Of a stretch of 64,000 nucleotides of DNA, positions 26,824-36,087 are shown one piece after another (the first letter of the stretch is position 1; each line of letters begins with the position of its first letter). The position numbers were made by a program, and so were the translations under genes. The DNA lies in contig NZ_MQUA01000013.1 in NCBI RefSeq assembly GCF_002943715.1, positions 1,109,001 through 1,173,000 of the forward strand, read 5' to 3'. The notes under the pieces were generated by a model. The model was not told the origin of the DNA, made no database searches, and was given only the letters and a program-made list of their open reading frames with translations. Source of the stretch: Polaribacter filamentus (GTDB lineage Bacteria > Bacteroidota > Bacteroidia > Flavobacteriales > Flavobacteriaceae).

Positions 26824-27375
26824 TTAGGGATTCTCTGCTGTTACCTCCTGTGCAAGTATCACCTCATCTGGTGTTTCTTCCATCTCTTTGTCAAATAAAT
26901 ATAAAGCATTGCTGTTCATATTTTCACCTCCTGCTATTTTCATTTTATCCAATAAATTCATGGCAAGCGTTTCTTCTTCCACTTGTTCCTTAACGAACCA
27001 TTGCATAAAATTCCATGTAGCCCAATCTTCTTGATCATGGCTCATTTTTACCAGTTTGTAAACGGCATTTGTATTATCTACTTCGTGCTCGAATACTTTT
27101 TCAAAGCAGTTGTTTATACTTACCGGATTTTTTGGTGGGGCGGGAATAGCTGACACCTCCACTTCAGCACCTCTTTTTAAAATATATTCCAATATTTTCA
27201 TCATGTGGTTCCGTTCTTCCTGTGCATGTCTGAAAAGAAAATTGGCGATACCACTAAATCCCCGTTTATCGGCCCAAGCAGCATAAGACAAATATATTTG
27301 CGAAGCATGCGCTTCTTTTGTCATTTGTGCATTCAATGCTGCTGCAATAGTTTTTGATAGTCTGTTTGTGTTCAT
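26824..27375 (-). CDS. ftnA: Non-heme ferritin
   Basis: Iron-storage ferritin of 183 residues. Ferroxidase ligands are seen as Glu 21 (TKEAHAS), the HAQEERNHMMK helix (Glu 53, His 57), and the later Glu in VEEETLAMNLL. The four-helix bundle is followed by a C-terminal extension ending LAQEVTAENP, longer than E. coli FtnA. It stores iron and limits Fenton chemistry, fitting the oxidative-stress context. It sits 23 bases downstream of a flavin reductase gene, likely one operon, possibly coupling ferric reduction with storage. A scrap of its tail exists at 16516-16569. Confidence 0.93.
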   Translation of the reverse strand: MNTNRLSKTIAAALNAQMTKEAHASQIYLSYAAWADKRGFSGIANFLFRHAQEERNHMMKILEYILKRGAEVEVSAIPAPPKNPVSINNCFEKVFEHEVDNTNAVYKLVKMSHDQEDWATWNFMQWFVKEQVEEETLAMNLLDKMKIAGGENMNSNALYLFDKEMEETPDEVILAQEVTAENP

Positions 27376-27398
27376 GTGTATTTTATTTATTGAGTTAT

Positions 27399-28070
27399 CT
27401 AAAATGTTTCTGTTATAATTGATTTTTTATCTACGTTCAAATCTGCTAATTGTTTTTCAATTGCTTCCATCATTGGCGGAGAGCCGCAGAGATAAAACAG
27501 TTTATTTATTCCGATGCTGTTAGCATGAATGATATCTTTGGTTATATGTCCATTAGGATATCCTTCCACTTTTTCATCTGATAAAATATTAATGAAATTA
27601 GTGCCTAATAATGCTTTAAATTCTTTTTCGAGTATGATGTCTTTCTTGGTTTTATTTGCGAAAATGAGTTTATTATTCCCTATTTCATTTTTTGAATCAA
27701 GGTCTCTAAAAATTGAAATAAATGGAGTAAATCCTGCACCTCCAGCAATAAATATACCTTCATCTTTGTAACTGATTGCTCCAAAAACCTGGTGTAAAAT
27801 TAACTCATCGTTTATTTTTAGATGAGATAATTCGTTTGTCATACTTTTATGCGAGGGATAAATTTTAATAATAAATTCAAGATAATTATCCTCTGGTAGA
27901 CAAGTGAAAGTGTAAGGGTTTTTCTTATCCTTCCAACCATTTTTATTTATGGAAACGTCCGTGGCTTGACCAGGTACGAAGGCGTACTTTTTAGGTTTTT
28001 CAGTAACAATTTTCAATACATCATGAGTTACCTTTTCTACTGATTGTATTTTTACAATATGTTGTTTCAT
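27399..28070 (-). CDS. FAD/NAD(P)-binding ferredoxin-reductase-like protein
   Basis: 223 residues, the plant-type ferredoxin-NADP reductase fold without a ferredoxin domain. NPYTFTCLPEDNYLEFIIKI is the flavin-binding strand (an RxYS variant); GGAGFTPFISIFRDL binds the pyridine nucleotide phosphate region; and FYLCGSPPMMEAIEKQLADL is the C-terminal NAD motif. Similar flavodoxin-reductase proteins pass electrons to small redox carriers or ferric iron. It is first gene of a pair with ferritin. A diverged remnant of a sister gene is at 33870-33965. Confidence 0.87.
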   Translation of the reverse strand: MKQHIVKIQSVEKVTHDVLKIVTEKPKKYAFVPGQATDVSINKNGWKDKKNPYTFTCLPEDNYLEFIIKIYPSHKSMTNELSHLKINDELILHQVFGAISYKDEGIFIAGGAGFTPFISIFRDLDSKNEIGNNKLIFANKTKKDIILEKEFKALLGTNFINILSDEKVEGYPNGHITKDIIHANSIGINKLFYLCGSPPMMEAIEKQLADLNVDKKSIITETF

Positions 28071-28215
28071 CTTATTTTTATTTTGACTTCTATTTTGCTA
28101 AATCACTTTGTGCTCGTTTTCTATATGCGTTGTTCATTTTCTTTATGCGTGTGGTTTAACCTTTTCTCGCTTCTAGCTATGTGTTTGTTTTTAGCGGTTT
28201 TATACTCTATTCTTT

Positions 28216-28690
28216 TTAAAATTCATCTTCTTTCCAATCTAAAAACCGTGTTCCTAATAATTCAACTAATTGACTTAATCGAACAAATATTCCGGCAACA
28301 ATTATAAGACTAGTCCCAAGAGCAACAGATCCTTTAAGCATTGAGCTACTTTTAGTAGTTATCCGTTTTTTTCTTTCCTGCTTATAAACTCGATTGCTTT
28401 GTGAATTTGTGAAAAATCAAAGTATTGATCTTCATATCCTTTTTGCATCCTTTCAAAGAAAAAATTATCTATTGGCACTAGTTCTTTTAGAATTTTGGAA
28501 TGTGCTACAATGGTAAGATTGCCCATTTATTTGTAATTTCTTAGCACCCATGTCATGTCTTTCATAAATACCTTTGTACTACTCTGAATAATTTTCATTT
28601 CGTCAAGTTTTACTAGAACATTCACCTTCTAATGCCCTTCATTAATTTTTTTCTTTAAAAGTTTTTAGTTCTTCAATCATACTATTTTGG
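28216..28690 (-). pseudogene. Remnant of a small unrecognised membrane protein gene
   Basis: From the ATG at 28526 it reads MGNLTIVAHSKILKELVPID and FFFERMQKGYEDQYFDFSQI. After a one-base shift in a run of seven A it continues SSMLKGSVALGTSLIIVAGIF to TAA at 28216. Upstream, 28530-28690 seems to be more of the same gene with stops (LDEMKIIQSSTKVFMKDMTW). I do not know the family; it has one predicted membrane helix near the C-terminus. Confidence 0.45.
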
Positions 28691-28704
28691 TTTGATTTTA
28701 GTCA

Positions 28705-30206
28705 TTAATATTTTTGCTTTTTTAGATATATCGCTTCAGCATAGGAAAGCCATTGTTTATTCACCTTTTTAAAAATTAAACTCCTATTCATTTCTTCTGG
28801 TGAATTACAGCCCGATGCGGCCAATAATTCCAAAAAATCTTGCAATATGTTTTTGTGGTAATTCTTCACTCTTTTCCATTTTTCAGAGACCACCAAACCT
28901 CTCACAAGTTTCGGGTTATTCGTAGTTACGCCTGTAGGGCATTCATTGGTATTGCATTTCAGCGCTTGAATACAACCCAAAGCGAGCATCATTCCTCTAG
29001 CGGAATTGCAGACATCTGCCCCAATGCAAAGGGCTTTAAAAATATCAAAAGCCGTAAAAATCTTGGTGGCGGTAATGACTTTTATTTCTTTTTTAGGTTG
29101 TATTCATTGAGTGTATCCACTACAAAAATCAGTGCATCTTCCCAAGGCATACCTACATAGTTTGAGAAATCAATGGGAGCAGCTCCCGTGCCTCCTTCGG
29201 CACCATCCACAGTTATGAAATCCGGTTTTATACCTGTCTCTACTATTTTTTTACATATTTCAATAAACTCTTGTTTGCTTCCTACAGCAAGTTTAAAGCC
29301 TACTGGTTTTCCGTTAGATAATTGTCTTAATTGCTTCACAAATTGCAATAATCCTTCAGCATTTCTAAAGGCTGAATGACCAGGAGGTGAAATGATATCA
29401 ATATGTGGTTGAATACCTCTAATTTCAGCAATTTCCTCATTATTTTTAGCTGCAGGAAGGACACCTCCATGTCCGGGTTTTGCACCTTGTGAAATTTTGA
29501 TTTCAATCATTTTTACTTGCTCCCAATTGGCCTTTTCTTTGAATTTTTCTGCGTCAAATTTTCCATCCGATGCTCGACAACCAAAATAACCAGTGCCGAT
29601 TTCCCAAACCAAATCTCCTCCCCGTAAATGATATTTTGATATGCCTCCTTCACCTGTGTCGTGGAAAAAGTCACCTGCTTTTGCACCCATATTTAAAGCC
29701 ATTACGGCATTTTTGCTCAAAGCTCCAAAACTCATTGCTGAAATATTAAAAAGGCTGGCACTGTAGGGTTGTTGGCAATCTTTCCCGCCAATGTCAACGC
29801 GTGGTGCTGTTTCCATTTTCCTTGCAGGATAGATGCTGTGCTGCATCCATTTATAATCATCAGCATCTACATTAAGTTCGGTACCAAATGGATGTGTTTG
29901 GGTTTGTTCTTTGGCGCGTTCATAGATATAGGTGCGGTGGTTCTTATCAATGGGTTTACCATCTGTACCGGACTCGACAAAATATTGATGAAGCTCAGGA
30001 CCAATCATTTCTAATAAGTATCGCATATGACCAATTACAGGAAAGTTTCTTAGTATCGTGTGTTTTTTCTGAAATAGATCATAGAACCCAAGCGTCACGA
30101 GTAAGATTACAAGACCAATAAAACCAGGTAAAGGCCATACAAATGCACATATAAGTACGGCAAAAATCAGGAAGGCAATTATTGTAAATTTAATAGCTTG
30201 CTTCAT
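28705..30206 (-). pseudogene. FMN-binding glutamate-synthase-like gene with one frameshift
   Basis: Homologue of the GltS/GltB central domain: an N-terminal membrane anchor (IAFLIFAVLICAFVWPLPGF), FNISAMSFGALSKNAVMALN, GEGGISKYH, GAKPGHGGVLPAAKN, TVDGAEGGTGAAPIDFSNYV. The first frame stops near 29082. An extra A in a run of six just before it explains the break. Without it the protein continues IKVITATKIFTAFDIFKALC, MMLALGCIQALKCNTNECPT and an iron-sulfur-like cysteine cluster, to the end at 28705. It sits six bases after poxB. The stand-alone members have unknown substrates. The frameshift may be a sequencing error. Confidence 0.85.
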
Positions 30207-30212
30207 AATGGT

Positions 30213-31952
30213 TTAAATTAATTCTCGTAAGTATTTTAGTTCACTCTTGGTCGTATCTACTATTTCAGCAAATTTTCCATTGACCATCATTCTTCCCATG
30301 GATTGTGCAAAACCTTTTACTTGGTCAAGATTGAGGGAAGGTGGCATGGCCAAGGCATTGGGATCTGTAAAAATATTTATAATTGCTGGCCCCTCATGCT
30401 TGAATCCATTTGAGAGCGCTTCTTCCACATCTTGGGATTCCTTAGCCTCCCATGCTGAAATGTTCATTGATTCTGCTAATTTTACAAAATCAGGATTTAC
30501 CATATCAGTCTGCCAATCCATATAGCCTTCTACCCGCATTTCAAGCTTTACCATACCCAGAGAACGATTATTAAAAATGATAATTTTAACAGGAATTTGA
30601 TATTGGCTAATCGTCATCAAATCACCCAAAAGCATGGAGATACCACCGTCTCCACAAAAAGCGATCACTTGCCGGTCGGGATGTGACAATCCTGCTCCAA
30701 TAGCCATTGGCATAGCATTCGCCATTGACCCATGATTAAACGATCCTGTGAGATAACGGTTTTTTCCAGCCTTTAAATAACGTGCAGCCCAAACGGCACT
30801 CATGCCTGTATCAACAGTAAATATAGCATCATCATCTGCTAATTTATCAACCAAATAGGCAACATATTCTGGATGAATGTTTTTTTCAGATCCCTTTTCT
30901 TCCACATAGCTATCATATATTTCTTCAATTTCTTGATGTAATGAACGCATTTTGTCAAGAAAATCAGTTGAAGTTTTTGCTTGAATGAGGGGCATTAGAT
31001 CTTGCAACGTTGATTTAATATCACCACAATACCCAAAATCTACTTTCGCTCTGCGCCCTAATCTTTCAGGTTTAGTATCAACTTGGATAATTTTACTTTT
31101 TTCAGGAAGGAACTCACTATAAGGAAAATCTGTACCCAACATCAAAAGAACATCTGCCTGATGCATGGCTTCAAAGCCAGATTTATTACCCAAAAGTCCA
31201 TTTAATCCGACAGCATAAGGATTTTCTTTGCGTTCAAAAAATATTTTTCCTCTAAAACTATATCCCAAAGGCGATTTAAGAGTTTTTGCCAATAGCATGA
31301 CTTCATCCACGGCAAAACGACAACCATGACCGCAGAACAGCACCACCTTTTCATGATTATTGATGATGCTTGCTAGTTCCTGAAGATGTTCATGACTTGG
31401 GGTTATTCTTGGCTCCGTATAAAAATTATTATTAGATGTATGCACAGATTCTAGCTTAGCTGACGCTACATCACCTGGGAGTGCTAAAACAGCAACCCCC
31501 TTCATGCTTATAGCATGTTGAATAGCAGTTTGCAATCCATTTATGGCTTGTTTGGGTGTATTTGCTTGAAAAACGTATTTGGAGCAGTCTTGAAACAGAT
31601 ATTCAGGTTTCGTCTCTTGAAAGTTTTCCAATCCCATTTTTTCAGTAGGAATGGTTGAAGCAATGGCAATAACAGGATTTCCAGCCTTGTTGGCGTCATA
31701 TAGTCCGTTGACCAAATGAATATGCCCTGGACCACTGCTTCCCATACAACAACCTATGCCGTTCAACTCTGCTTCCATGGAAGCAGCGTAAGCCCCTGCT
31801 TCCTCATGTCTTACATGTATCCATTGGAGTCTTCCATCTCTTCGTACGGCATCATTAACTGGATTCAGACTGTCACCTGTTATTGCATAAATTCTCTTAA
31901 CACCGGCTTCTACAAGCATTTCTACTATTTGATCGGATATATTTTTTGACAT
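30213..31952 (-). CDS. poxB: Pyruvate oxidase / ubiquinone-dependent pyruvate dehydrogenase
   Basis: Thiamine-diphosphate enzyme of 579 residues. The N-terminal PYR domain has VKRIYAITGDSLNPVND and the catalytic Glu in HVRHEEAGAYAASMEAEL. A central FAD-like domain contains VVLFCGHGCRFA. The C-terminal PP domain has GDGGISMLLGDLMTISQYQI and NNRSLGM, the Mg-TPP site. It decarboxylates pyruvate to acetate and CO2, passing electrons to quinone, or to oxygen, in stationary or microaerobic cells. The end lacks a clear lipid-binding tail like that of E. coli PoxB, so the electron acceptor is open. It is coupled to the glutamate-synthase-like gene. A broken copy of its start lies at 35130-35345. Confidence 0.9.
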   Translation of the reverse strand: MSKNISDQIVEMLVEAGVKRIYAITGDSLNPVNDAVRRDGRLQWIHVRHEEAGAYAASMEAELNGIGCCMGSSGPGHIHLVNGLYDANKAGNPVIAIASTIPTEKMGLENFQETKPEYLFQDCSKYVFQANTPKQAINGLQTAIQHAISMKGVAVLALPGDVASAKLESVHTSNNNFYTEPRITPSHEHLQELASIINNHEKVVLFCGHGCRFAVDEVMLLAKTLKSPLGYSFRGKIFFERKENPYAVGLNGLLGNKSGFEAMHQADVLLMLGTDFPYSEFLPEKSKIIQVDTKPERLGRRAKVDFGYCGDIKSTLQDLMPLIQAKTSTDFLDKMRSLHQEIEEIYDSYVEEKGSEKNIHPEYVAYLVDKLADDDAIFTVDTGMSAVWAARYLKAGKNRYLTGSFNHGSMANAMPMAIGAGLSHPDRQVIAFCGDGGISMLLGDLMTISQYQIPVKIIIFNNRSLGMVKLEMRVEGYMDWQTDMVNPDFVKLAESMNISAWEAKESQDVEEALSNGFKHEGPAIINIFTDPNALAMPPSLNLDQVKGFAQSMGRMMVNGKFAEIVDTTKSELKYLRELI

Positions 31953-32055
31953 TTTTTTTACTTAGATGGTTATTCAAATTTGTTATAATGGTTTAAGGTT
32001 ATACCATTGTAAAGAGCACTATCAGAATCGAGATATGAAGCTAATGTTAGTGGCT

Positions 32056-32427
32056 TTATTTAACGAAATAAAGCATATCCTGTGGGTTATTCATCATTAT
32101 TATTTTATCACCTTTCATAACAATAGGTGCCTTCAATATGTCTTTATTATTTATCAATAGATCTAACCAATCTTCATCTGATAATTGATTTAACCGTCCG
32201 TACTTTTGAGAAAAGTTAGGATGTTCCGTGTTCACTAAGTCTCGAACATTAACTTTCATCTTAGAAGCCAATTCTGCCCAATGTGTAGTAGTTAATTTCA
32301 TATGCTTCAGATCTATGTCACGAATAGGTATGGTTTCAGTTTGCGCATAAGCCAGAATTTGCCGGCCTATGTGTTCATCAGAATTATAAATTAGTGTTAT
32401 CTCTTTATCAGTATTGGTGAATATCAT
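32056..32427 (-). CDS. ArsC/Spx-like thioredoxin-fold protein without the catalytic Cys
   Basis: 123 residues resembling the ArsC family: ITLIYNSDEHIGRQILAYAQ at the N-terminus, HWAELASKM, and the conserved C-terminal DLLINNKDILKAPIVMKGDK. The position normally holding the redox cysteine of ArsC (CxxS after the first strand) is SDEH here, so arsenate reduction is unlikely. Similar cysteine-less homologues in Bacteroidota stress clusters have unknown roles. It lies about 76 bases downstream of the PCD gene on the same strand. Confidence 0.75.
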   Translation of the reverse strand: MIFTNTDKEITLIYNSDEHIGRQILAYAQTETIPIRDIDLKHMKLTTTHWAELASKMKVNVRDLVNTEHPNFSQKYGRLNQLSDEDWLDLLINNKDILKAPIVMKGDKIIMMNNPQDMLYFVK

Positions 32428-32503
32428 AATATTTATTTAGTTAGTTTAACTTGGCTATGAGCATTGGCGTCCCAGTGGAAGCTATCGATTATAGGTTTTA
32501 TTG

Positions 32504-32794
32504 TCAATAATTTTTTAGTATCTGATCAATACCTTTTGCCAATTGGAAATCCTTTTTTGTGAGACCGTCTGCATCATGAGTGTTAAGACTAATAGTCACG
32601 TTGTTGTATACATTCTTCCAATTTGGATGATGGTCTGACTTTTCAGCTATCATTGCAACTGCTGTCATAAACGAAAATGCTTCGACAAAATCCTTGAAAA
32701 TAATTTCTCTATGAATGAATTTACCTTCTAGAATCCACAAAACATCAATTTCTTTCATTCTGTCCTGAATCTCTTGTTTATTTAAATTTGTCAT
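32504..32794 (-). CDS. Pterin-4a-carbinolamine dehydratase
   Basis: 96 residues, a PCD/DCoH fold with the active-site His pair in [20 protein letters not shown], followed by [19 protein letters not shown]. It recycles oxidised tetrahydrobiopterin in aromatic hydroxylation; no hydroxylase is visible here. In such clusters the protein may act otherwise. The start [13 protein letters not shown] is preceded by a purine-rich sequence. It is intact. Confidence 0.9.
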   Translation of the reverse strand: MTNLNKQEIQDRMKEIDVLWILEGKFIHREIIFKDFVEAFSFMTAVAMIAEKSDHHPNWKNVYNNVTISLNTHDADGLTKKDFQLAKGIDQILKNY

Positions 32795-32807
32795 TTTTCT
32801 AATATCA

Positions 32808-33260
32808 TTATTTTAAACTATTACTTTTTACATCCATTTCTTTTTGAAAGGTTGTTAAACTTTGATCTAATGAAGTTTTAATCTCATTTACTTCCTGTTT
32901 TAAAGCTTCTTTTTTATCATCGACAGCTTCATTTAACTCTTTTATTTTGTCCTGTAATTGCTCTTTTTGTTTGTTAAGTTCAGCTTTCTTAACTTTAAAT
33001 TTATCTTTAAACTCTTCATTCTGCTCATTATATTCATTGCTGACTTTTTGCATCTTTTCATCAATTTCTGTATTCATCTTGTCCCATTGTTCAACAGTAT
33101 AATCTTTTGATATATCTACCGCATCACTTACTTCTTCCTTTAAGTCTTCACCCGTTGTTTTTATTTTCTTTATCAAACAATCCACAAGAGGCGAAGAAAA
33201 ATAAAACGAATACAATTGAAAACAAGGAAATTATTTTATTCCATCCTTCTTTAAAAGATT
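32808..33260 (-). pseudogene. Frameshifted coiled-coil lipoprotein
   Basis: The part 32808-33180 encodes a charged coiled coil, GEDLKEEVSDAVDISKDYTV onward to [13 protein letters not shown]. Its proper N-terminus is in the other frame: KIISLFSIVFVLFFFASCGL, a lipoprotein signal with lipobox FASC, then DKENKNN. The frames switch near 33150-33160, so a one-base indel separates signal and body. The ATG start at 33215 of the shorter frame gives no signal peptide and is unlikely. It was probably an envelope lipoprotein with a long helix. Confidence 0.7.
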
Positions 33261-33498
33261 CAGAAGCTGATGAAAACGCATTTTCCGCTTCATCCCATTT
33301 CTCTTCTGATGCATTTTCCAGTTCGATATATTTTGCCTCAAGAGCAGCTTTTTTTAACTCTAATTCTTTTAGAGATTCCTCATATTTTGATATGGCATCG
33401 CCCTGTAAAGACTCTTCTTTTGCTTTCAACTCATTGATTTTCGCAGATACTTCATCTATTCTCTGTTTTGCTAGTACTTTGAATTCTTCTTCTTTCAT
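33148..33498 (-). pseudogene. Fusion of an sll1863-like stress coiled-coil protein with the lipoprotein start
   Basis: Residues 1-88 (MKEEEFKVLAKQRIDEVSAK to SASESFKEGWNKI) match the short coiled-coil stress proteins that normally end soon after FKEGW. Here the frame runs without a stop directly into KIISLFSIVFVLFFFASCGL of the next gene and stops 10 residues later. A deletion has joined gene end to signal peptide. The hybrid would have an internal hydrophobic segment; its function is doubtful. Confidence 0.6.
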
Positions 33499-33502
33499 GT
33501 TT

Positions 33503-33721
33503 TTACTTAATTGCGCCTTGAGAAATAACTAAGTTTAAGGCACTATCGAAACAAGCTGAATAACCTGCTGCAAAAAGCATTTCAGGATTTGGATAATCGT
33601 CACTTGCTCCGCCCATTGCTCTAGGCAATCTTACTTGCAGGTCCAAAATATCATTATTACTTTTTACGTAGCTATTTCGACCACCTGTTGCAGTTGCTTC
33701 TGCTGTGTATATTGCTTTCAT
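33503..33721 (-). pseudogene. Truncated organic hydroperoxide resistance protein (Ohr)
   Basis: First half of an Ohr/OsmC protein: YTAEATATGGRNSYVKSNN, MGGASDDYPNPEMLFAAGYS and the peroxidatic Cys 57 in SACFDSALNLV. The frame stops after 72 residues, against about 140 in the family. The resolving cysteine (usually in a CPYS motif) and the second half are absent. The next gene begins five bases later, so a deletion removed the C-terminus. Confidence 0.85.
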
Positions 33722-33869
33722 TATTGTGATATTTAAAGTGTTATTTATTTATATCTAAAATTTATATGAAATAAAAATGACCGACCAGTATAGCCAGAAT
33801 CTCCCTACGAAATAGTCTTAACTTTTTGTCCAACTTTCCCTTATAAGTCCAATCTACTGTGCAATCTAC

Positions 33870-33965
33870 TTTTTTCAAACACTACAGCACTAGATTCAGT
33901 ACCTGAACTGGTAAATGCTTTAAATAGCCTCCACAAAGGGTGGCGGTCCGCAAATATAAAAGTGC
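33870..33965 (-). pseudogene. Tail of a second flavodoxin-reductase-like gene
   Basis: Minus-strand reading FYICGPPPFVEAI followed, in another frame, by KAFTSSGTESSAVVFEKSRL resembles the C-terminus of the reductase at 27399 (FYLCGSPPMMEAI). It carries frameshifts and stops and is only a fragment. Confidence 0.6.
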
Positions 33966-34055
33966 TAATCAAAATCTATTATTTTTTCCTCTAAGAAATT
34001 AATCTCAATCATACGATTATAGTAACCGTCTTTTTTTATAGCATTATTTACTATT

Positions 34056-34223
34056 TTAAAATAAGTCGGCAGAAGTTATAACGAATACTATAAAGGAAAC
34101 AACAATTACAATTACAATAATATAGAAACCAACTTTTGTCAATTTATCTTTTTGTAACAGATAGTTTTGTGTTTTATCCTTCTCGTTTTTTACAAACTTA
34201 AAATCCTCTTTTCCTTGTTTCAC
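34056..34223 (-). CDS. Possible small single-pass membrane protein
   Basis: From a GTG at 34223 a 55-codon frame reads [20 protein letters not shown] and then a strong helix [20 protein letters not shown]. No ATG is in frame; an upstream ATG at about 34247 is out of frame, so this may be a frameshifted remnant. The family is unknown. Confidence 0.3.
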   Translation of the reverse strand: MKQGKEDFKFVKNEKDKTQNYLLQKDKLTKVGFYIIVIVIVVSFIVFVITSADLF

Positions 34224-34284
34224 TAGTTCTTGTTTTTAATTAGTTTCATTTGACTTTATAGTTTAACAAAATGCGGTCATCTAT

Positions 34285-34905
34285 CTATTTTTTCATAGAA
34301 CGTCGTTCCATCTTTTTTAGGCTCTTATACAATTCGCAATCTGTTGAAATGAAAATGGATGTTTTTCCATCAAAAGTCTTCTCAAATGTTCTCCTTGATT
34401 TCAGATAGCCATAAAGGATTTTCGATTGAATTGACTTATCATAAGCTTTCGCATAAATCAAGGCCTGGTTTGCATCTGCCTTACCTTTGATCATTTCAGT
34501 ATCCTCAGGATTGTATGTTTTTAAGTTTCCGCGCCTTCTCAACATTAATACGTGTGGCTTCTCTCTGACCTTCTGAGCGAAAATTATCACGGATACATAA
34601 ACGTTCACTTTTCATGCCCTCATAAACAGGATCCCAAACTTCCTAACATAATTGATACGTTTAAATCGAAAATTCAGTATCTTTCTACCAATATATGCCG
34701 TCTGTTTATTCGCCGATTTCAATATCAATTGCTAGATTTTATCACGACCTACATAAATCTTTGCCAATGAATCGGATGATTCAGGTATTCTGTTACTGGT
34801 GCATGCAGCCTCTTCGATGTCATTATTTGCTATGAAATTTCTTGTGTCCAGATTAAGAATATCATCTGTACGTGATTGTGCACCTCGTTCGTTCGTAAAA
34901 TTTTT
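34285..34905 (-). pseudogene. HflC/SPFH-family protein, decayed
   Basis: The last 107 codons (34285-34608) resemble the C-terminus of HflC: DTEMIKGKADANQALIYAKA and TSIFISTDCELYKSLK. Upstream in shifted frames one reads SRTDDILNLDTRNFIANNDI, LAKIYVGRDKI-stop and FRFKRINYVRKFG, the middle of an SPFH domain. Several indels and stops break it, and the N-terminal anchor is missing. An operator/promoter module faces it at 35038-35080. Confidence 0.65.
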
Positions 34906-35037
34906 AAAAAATTAAATCATTATGGCTTTCACTTTATTCCAGTTAATTATTTTAAATATTTTTTTTAGGTACTCTGTTCTTTTATTTCTGTTGTTCCATT
35001 TATCTTGTATTACTTATTAAACGATTATTAATAAGTT

Positions 35038-35080
35038 CAAATTTATGGATAGGAGTTACTTCTTGTAATGACCTAGGTCA
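35038..35080 (-). promoter_or_regulatory. Operator plus -7 box, copy 2 (toward HflC-like remnant)
   Basis: On the minus strand the perfect palindrome TGACCTAGGTCA (35080-35069) is followed after exactly 23 nt by TAAATTTG (35045-35038), a full TAnnTTTG match. The gene downstream is a pseudogene, so the promoter may be a fossil. Confidence 0.85.
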
Positions 35081-35129
35081 AGTTGAGTGTTTTTAAATAA
35101 AAATTAATGCTAGAATCGAGACTATTATT

Positions 35130-35345
35130 AAAAGGATGAATAGACCAGTACCACTTAACTCCGCTTCTATGAAAGTCACATAAGCCCCAGCTTCCTCGTG
35201 CCTTACATGTATCCATTGGAGTCTGCCATCTTCTTCGAATTGAATCATTTACCAGATTACGACTATCCCCAATTACAGCATAAACTCGTTTAACACCAAT
35301 CTCTACAAGCATTTCTACTATTTGATCGGATATATTTTTTGACAT
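35130..35345 (-). pseudogene. Broken N-terminal copy of pyruvate oxidase
   Basis: Starts MSKNISDQIVEMLVEIGVKR, nearly the same as the intact poxB start at 31952, then shifts frame after NDSIRR. The sequence further on still encodes WIHVRHEEAGAYVTFIEAEL in other frames, up to about 35130. The remaining 500 codons are absent. Confidence 0.85.
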
Positions 35346-35470
35346 AACTCTTTTGTATTGAAATTAAAACTATTAATATAAAAATTGTTTACAATGGTCA
35401 TTGCGTGCGCGTAATAAAGGATTTTGGAGAAAGTCACTATTCGTTAACCACGCAACAAAATTTATTTACT

Positions 35471-35800
35471 TTAAGCTGTAAACATCCAATTTCTTTTTTC
35501 GAGATACCTCATTAAGTCAGTTACAATCTTTTCGGTAACATTATCGCCGGCATTAAGAGCTGCATTTACTAAATCAAACATTTTGTTGTGTAAAATATCA
35601 AAACCTTTTAACACTTCTGTGGTCATACCTATTGCTGTTATTTCATCTGTTTTCACTTTTTTTATCTCAGATATGGCTAAAATCTCGGTCATACTCATAG
35701 ATGGTTTCAGACCAAAAACTCTTATTCTTTTAGCAATAATGTCAATATTTAATTTTACAGTATTGTATTCATTTCTACCTTTAATTGTGCTCTTATTTTC
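35471..35800 (-). pseudogene. Dps-family protein remnant
   Basis: Frame KLNIDIIAKRIRVFGLKPSM and SMTEILAISEIKK, then the long helix and a C-terminus MRYLEKRNWMFTA typical of Dps. The N-terminal helix with the HxxxxD ferroxidase ligands (usually HWNxxGxxFFxLH) is shortened to STIKGRNEYNT and has no start codon, so iron binding is lost. The 75-codon frame from ATG 35698 alone is not a functional ferritin fold. Confidence 0.75.
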
Positions 35801-35852
35801 ATAATTGTAAGCGTTTTTTTTAATTTAAAAGGAGGTAACTATTTTTTATCAA

Positions 35853-35996
35853 TTACTCCTTTGTTCTATTTTCTTTAATAGTTTTTCTATTTATTTCGAA
35901 CTCTTTATTATCCATTTTTGGATTCCCTGTTGGATTTGTTGGGAAAGTTTGTTTCTTTTTTATTTTAAATTTTCTTTTGTTTTGTATTGCTCCCAT
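35853..35996 (-). CDS. Short basic protein (47 aa), intact copy
   Basis: MGAIQNKRKFKIKKKQTFPT NPTGNPKMDNKEFEINRKTI and KENRTKE: strongly basic, no hydrophobic segment, with a Pro/Asn motif NPTGNPKM in the middle. A second copy with a one-base loss is at 10822-10964. The two are well conserved at protein level, so the gene is probably real. The function is unknown; the charge suggests nucleic-acid or ribosome contact. Confidence 0.55.
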   Translation of the reverse strand: MGAIQNKRKFKIKKKQTFPTNPTGNPKMDNKEFEINRKTIKENRTKE

Positions 35997-36087
35997 AATT
36001 TTTGTTTTTAAAGTTAATATTCAGTGTAGTTAATGTGTAGTGCTATATCTAATTAGTAAGGCCAAACTCTTGTTAAGCTATTTATTT

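Noticed and set aside
35389..35400. Operator upstream of the poxB remnant
   Set aside because: TGACCATTGTAA has one good arm. The best -7-like sequence is TAATTTCA at 22 nt. It may be a decayed copy but does not meet the criterion.
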